DNA from: CAYXFD01 sp964464175
GTDB taxonomy: Bacteria > Cloacimonadota > Cloacimonadia > Cloacimonadales > JAJBBL01
Length of the DNA stretch: 64,000 nucleotides
Reading direction: 5' to 3'
NCBI GenBank assembly: GCA_964464175.1
Contig: CAYXFD010000014.1
Location: 12,841 to 76,840 of the forward strand
Shown: positions 63,765-64,000 of the stretch, one piece after another
Layout: every line of letters starts with the position of its first letter
Numbering within the stretch: the stretch's first letter is position 1
Translations under genes and position numbers: made by a program
Notes under the pieces: generated by a model
Database searches by the model: none
What the model was told of the DNA's origin: nothing
What the model saw: the letters and a program-made list of their open reading frames with translations, nothing else

Positions 63765-64000
63765 ATGAAGAAATTATTGATAATTGCAGCCATAATGCTA
63801 TTCTTGGGTGGAGTTGAGCTGTTTGCTCAAATTACTTATGATTTCGAGTTTGATATGATAGGAGCGGGAAGCGCATGGTTGACATTTGAAATTCAAAGGC
63901 ATGAAAATGGAGTACCACTACAATGGGAAGTAGTGAATAGCTGGGAAGGAATAAGACTCCCTGACACCAAGTATTCTTCAGTTGAATTGCAACAAGGTTA
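63765..64000 (+). CDS. Secreted protein, N-terminal fragment
   Basis: Partial gene cut by the right edge; 78 complete codons visible. ATG at 63765 with GGAGG 6 nt upstream. It begins with a signal peptide (MKKLLIIAAIMLFLGGVELFA, in part) followed by 'QITYDFEFDMIGAGSAWLTF'. No family recognised from this length. It is likely an exported protein; its context beside a secreted protease fits. Confidence 0.7.
   Translation, partial: MKKLLIIAAIMLFLGGVELFAQITYDFEFDMIGAGSAWLTFEIQRHENGVPLQWEVVNSWEGIRLPDTKYSSVELQQG

Overview
The window looks like a chromosome segment of a Gram-negative (diderm), probably anaerobic bacterium of the FCB group. A Candidatus Cloacimonadota-like organism is my best guess. 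The reasons are very large secreted multi-domain proteins, a C-terminal Por/FlgD-like sorting tail on a subtilisin, KdsD for Kdo synthesis (outer-membrane LPS), an HydE-type hydrogenase maturase and moderate-to-low GC. The lineage is inferred from gene content, not from a marker search. I found no rRNA, tRNA, CRISPR array or insertion sequence.

Region 1 (1-31.5 kb, all minus strand) is the unusual part. Read in the direction of transcription it holds a secreted TPR protein, a TPR-containing sensor kinase and an NtrC-family sigma54 activator. Two tandem copies of an operon follow: pseudo-receiver gene, (small ORF in one copy only), giant secreted protein of 3,530 or 3,981 residues, terminator. 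In front of each operon are three palindromes of the form TATCCG-N4-CGGATA, with the outer one exactly 70 bp from the middle one in both copies, and then a TTGGCAC-N5-TTG sigma54-like promoter. The likely reading is that the two-component system switches on both giant proteins. The two units are nearly identical at both ends (promoter plus pseudo-receiver; last ~65 codons plus terminator), but the giant coding bodies have diverged. One giant keeps a papain-like Cys/His/Asp set, while the other has Ser in place of the Cys. The window opens with the start of a secreted beta-propeller protein.

Region 2 (31.5-37.3 kb, minus) carries kdsD, thrS, an orphan sugar-type solute-binding lipoprotein and a PAS-adenylate/guanylate cyclase. 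Region 3 (37.7-40.9 kb, plus) has a Na+/Ca2+ exchanger, mnmA and hydE. Region 4 (41.0-45.8 kb, minus) has murJ-uvrC and panD-panC. Region 5 (46.2-55.0 kb, plus) has a Nudix hydrolase, a valS-DUF1232-rdgB-phosphohexomutase operon and leuS, closed by a strong hairpin terminator.

Region 6 (55.1-58.6 kb, minus) is a four-gene run: SpoVG-like protein, hflX, PLP aminotransferase, small degenerate histidine kinase. Region 7 (59.1-64.0 kb, plus) has an N-formylglutamate amidohydrolase-like protein, a secreted subtilisin with a C-terminal sorting tail and its terminator, an intergenic stretch with an ATCT microsatellite and a perfect hairpin, and the start of another secreted protein cut by the window edge.
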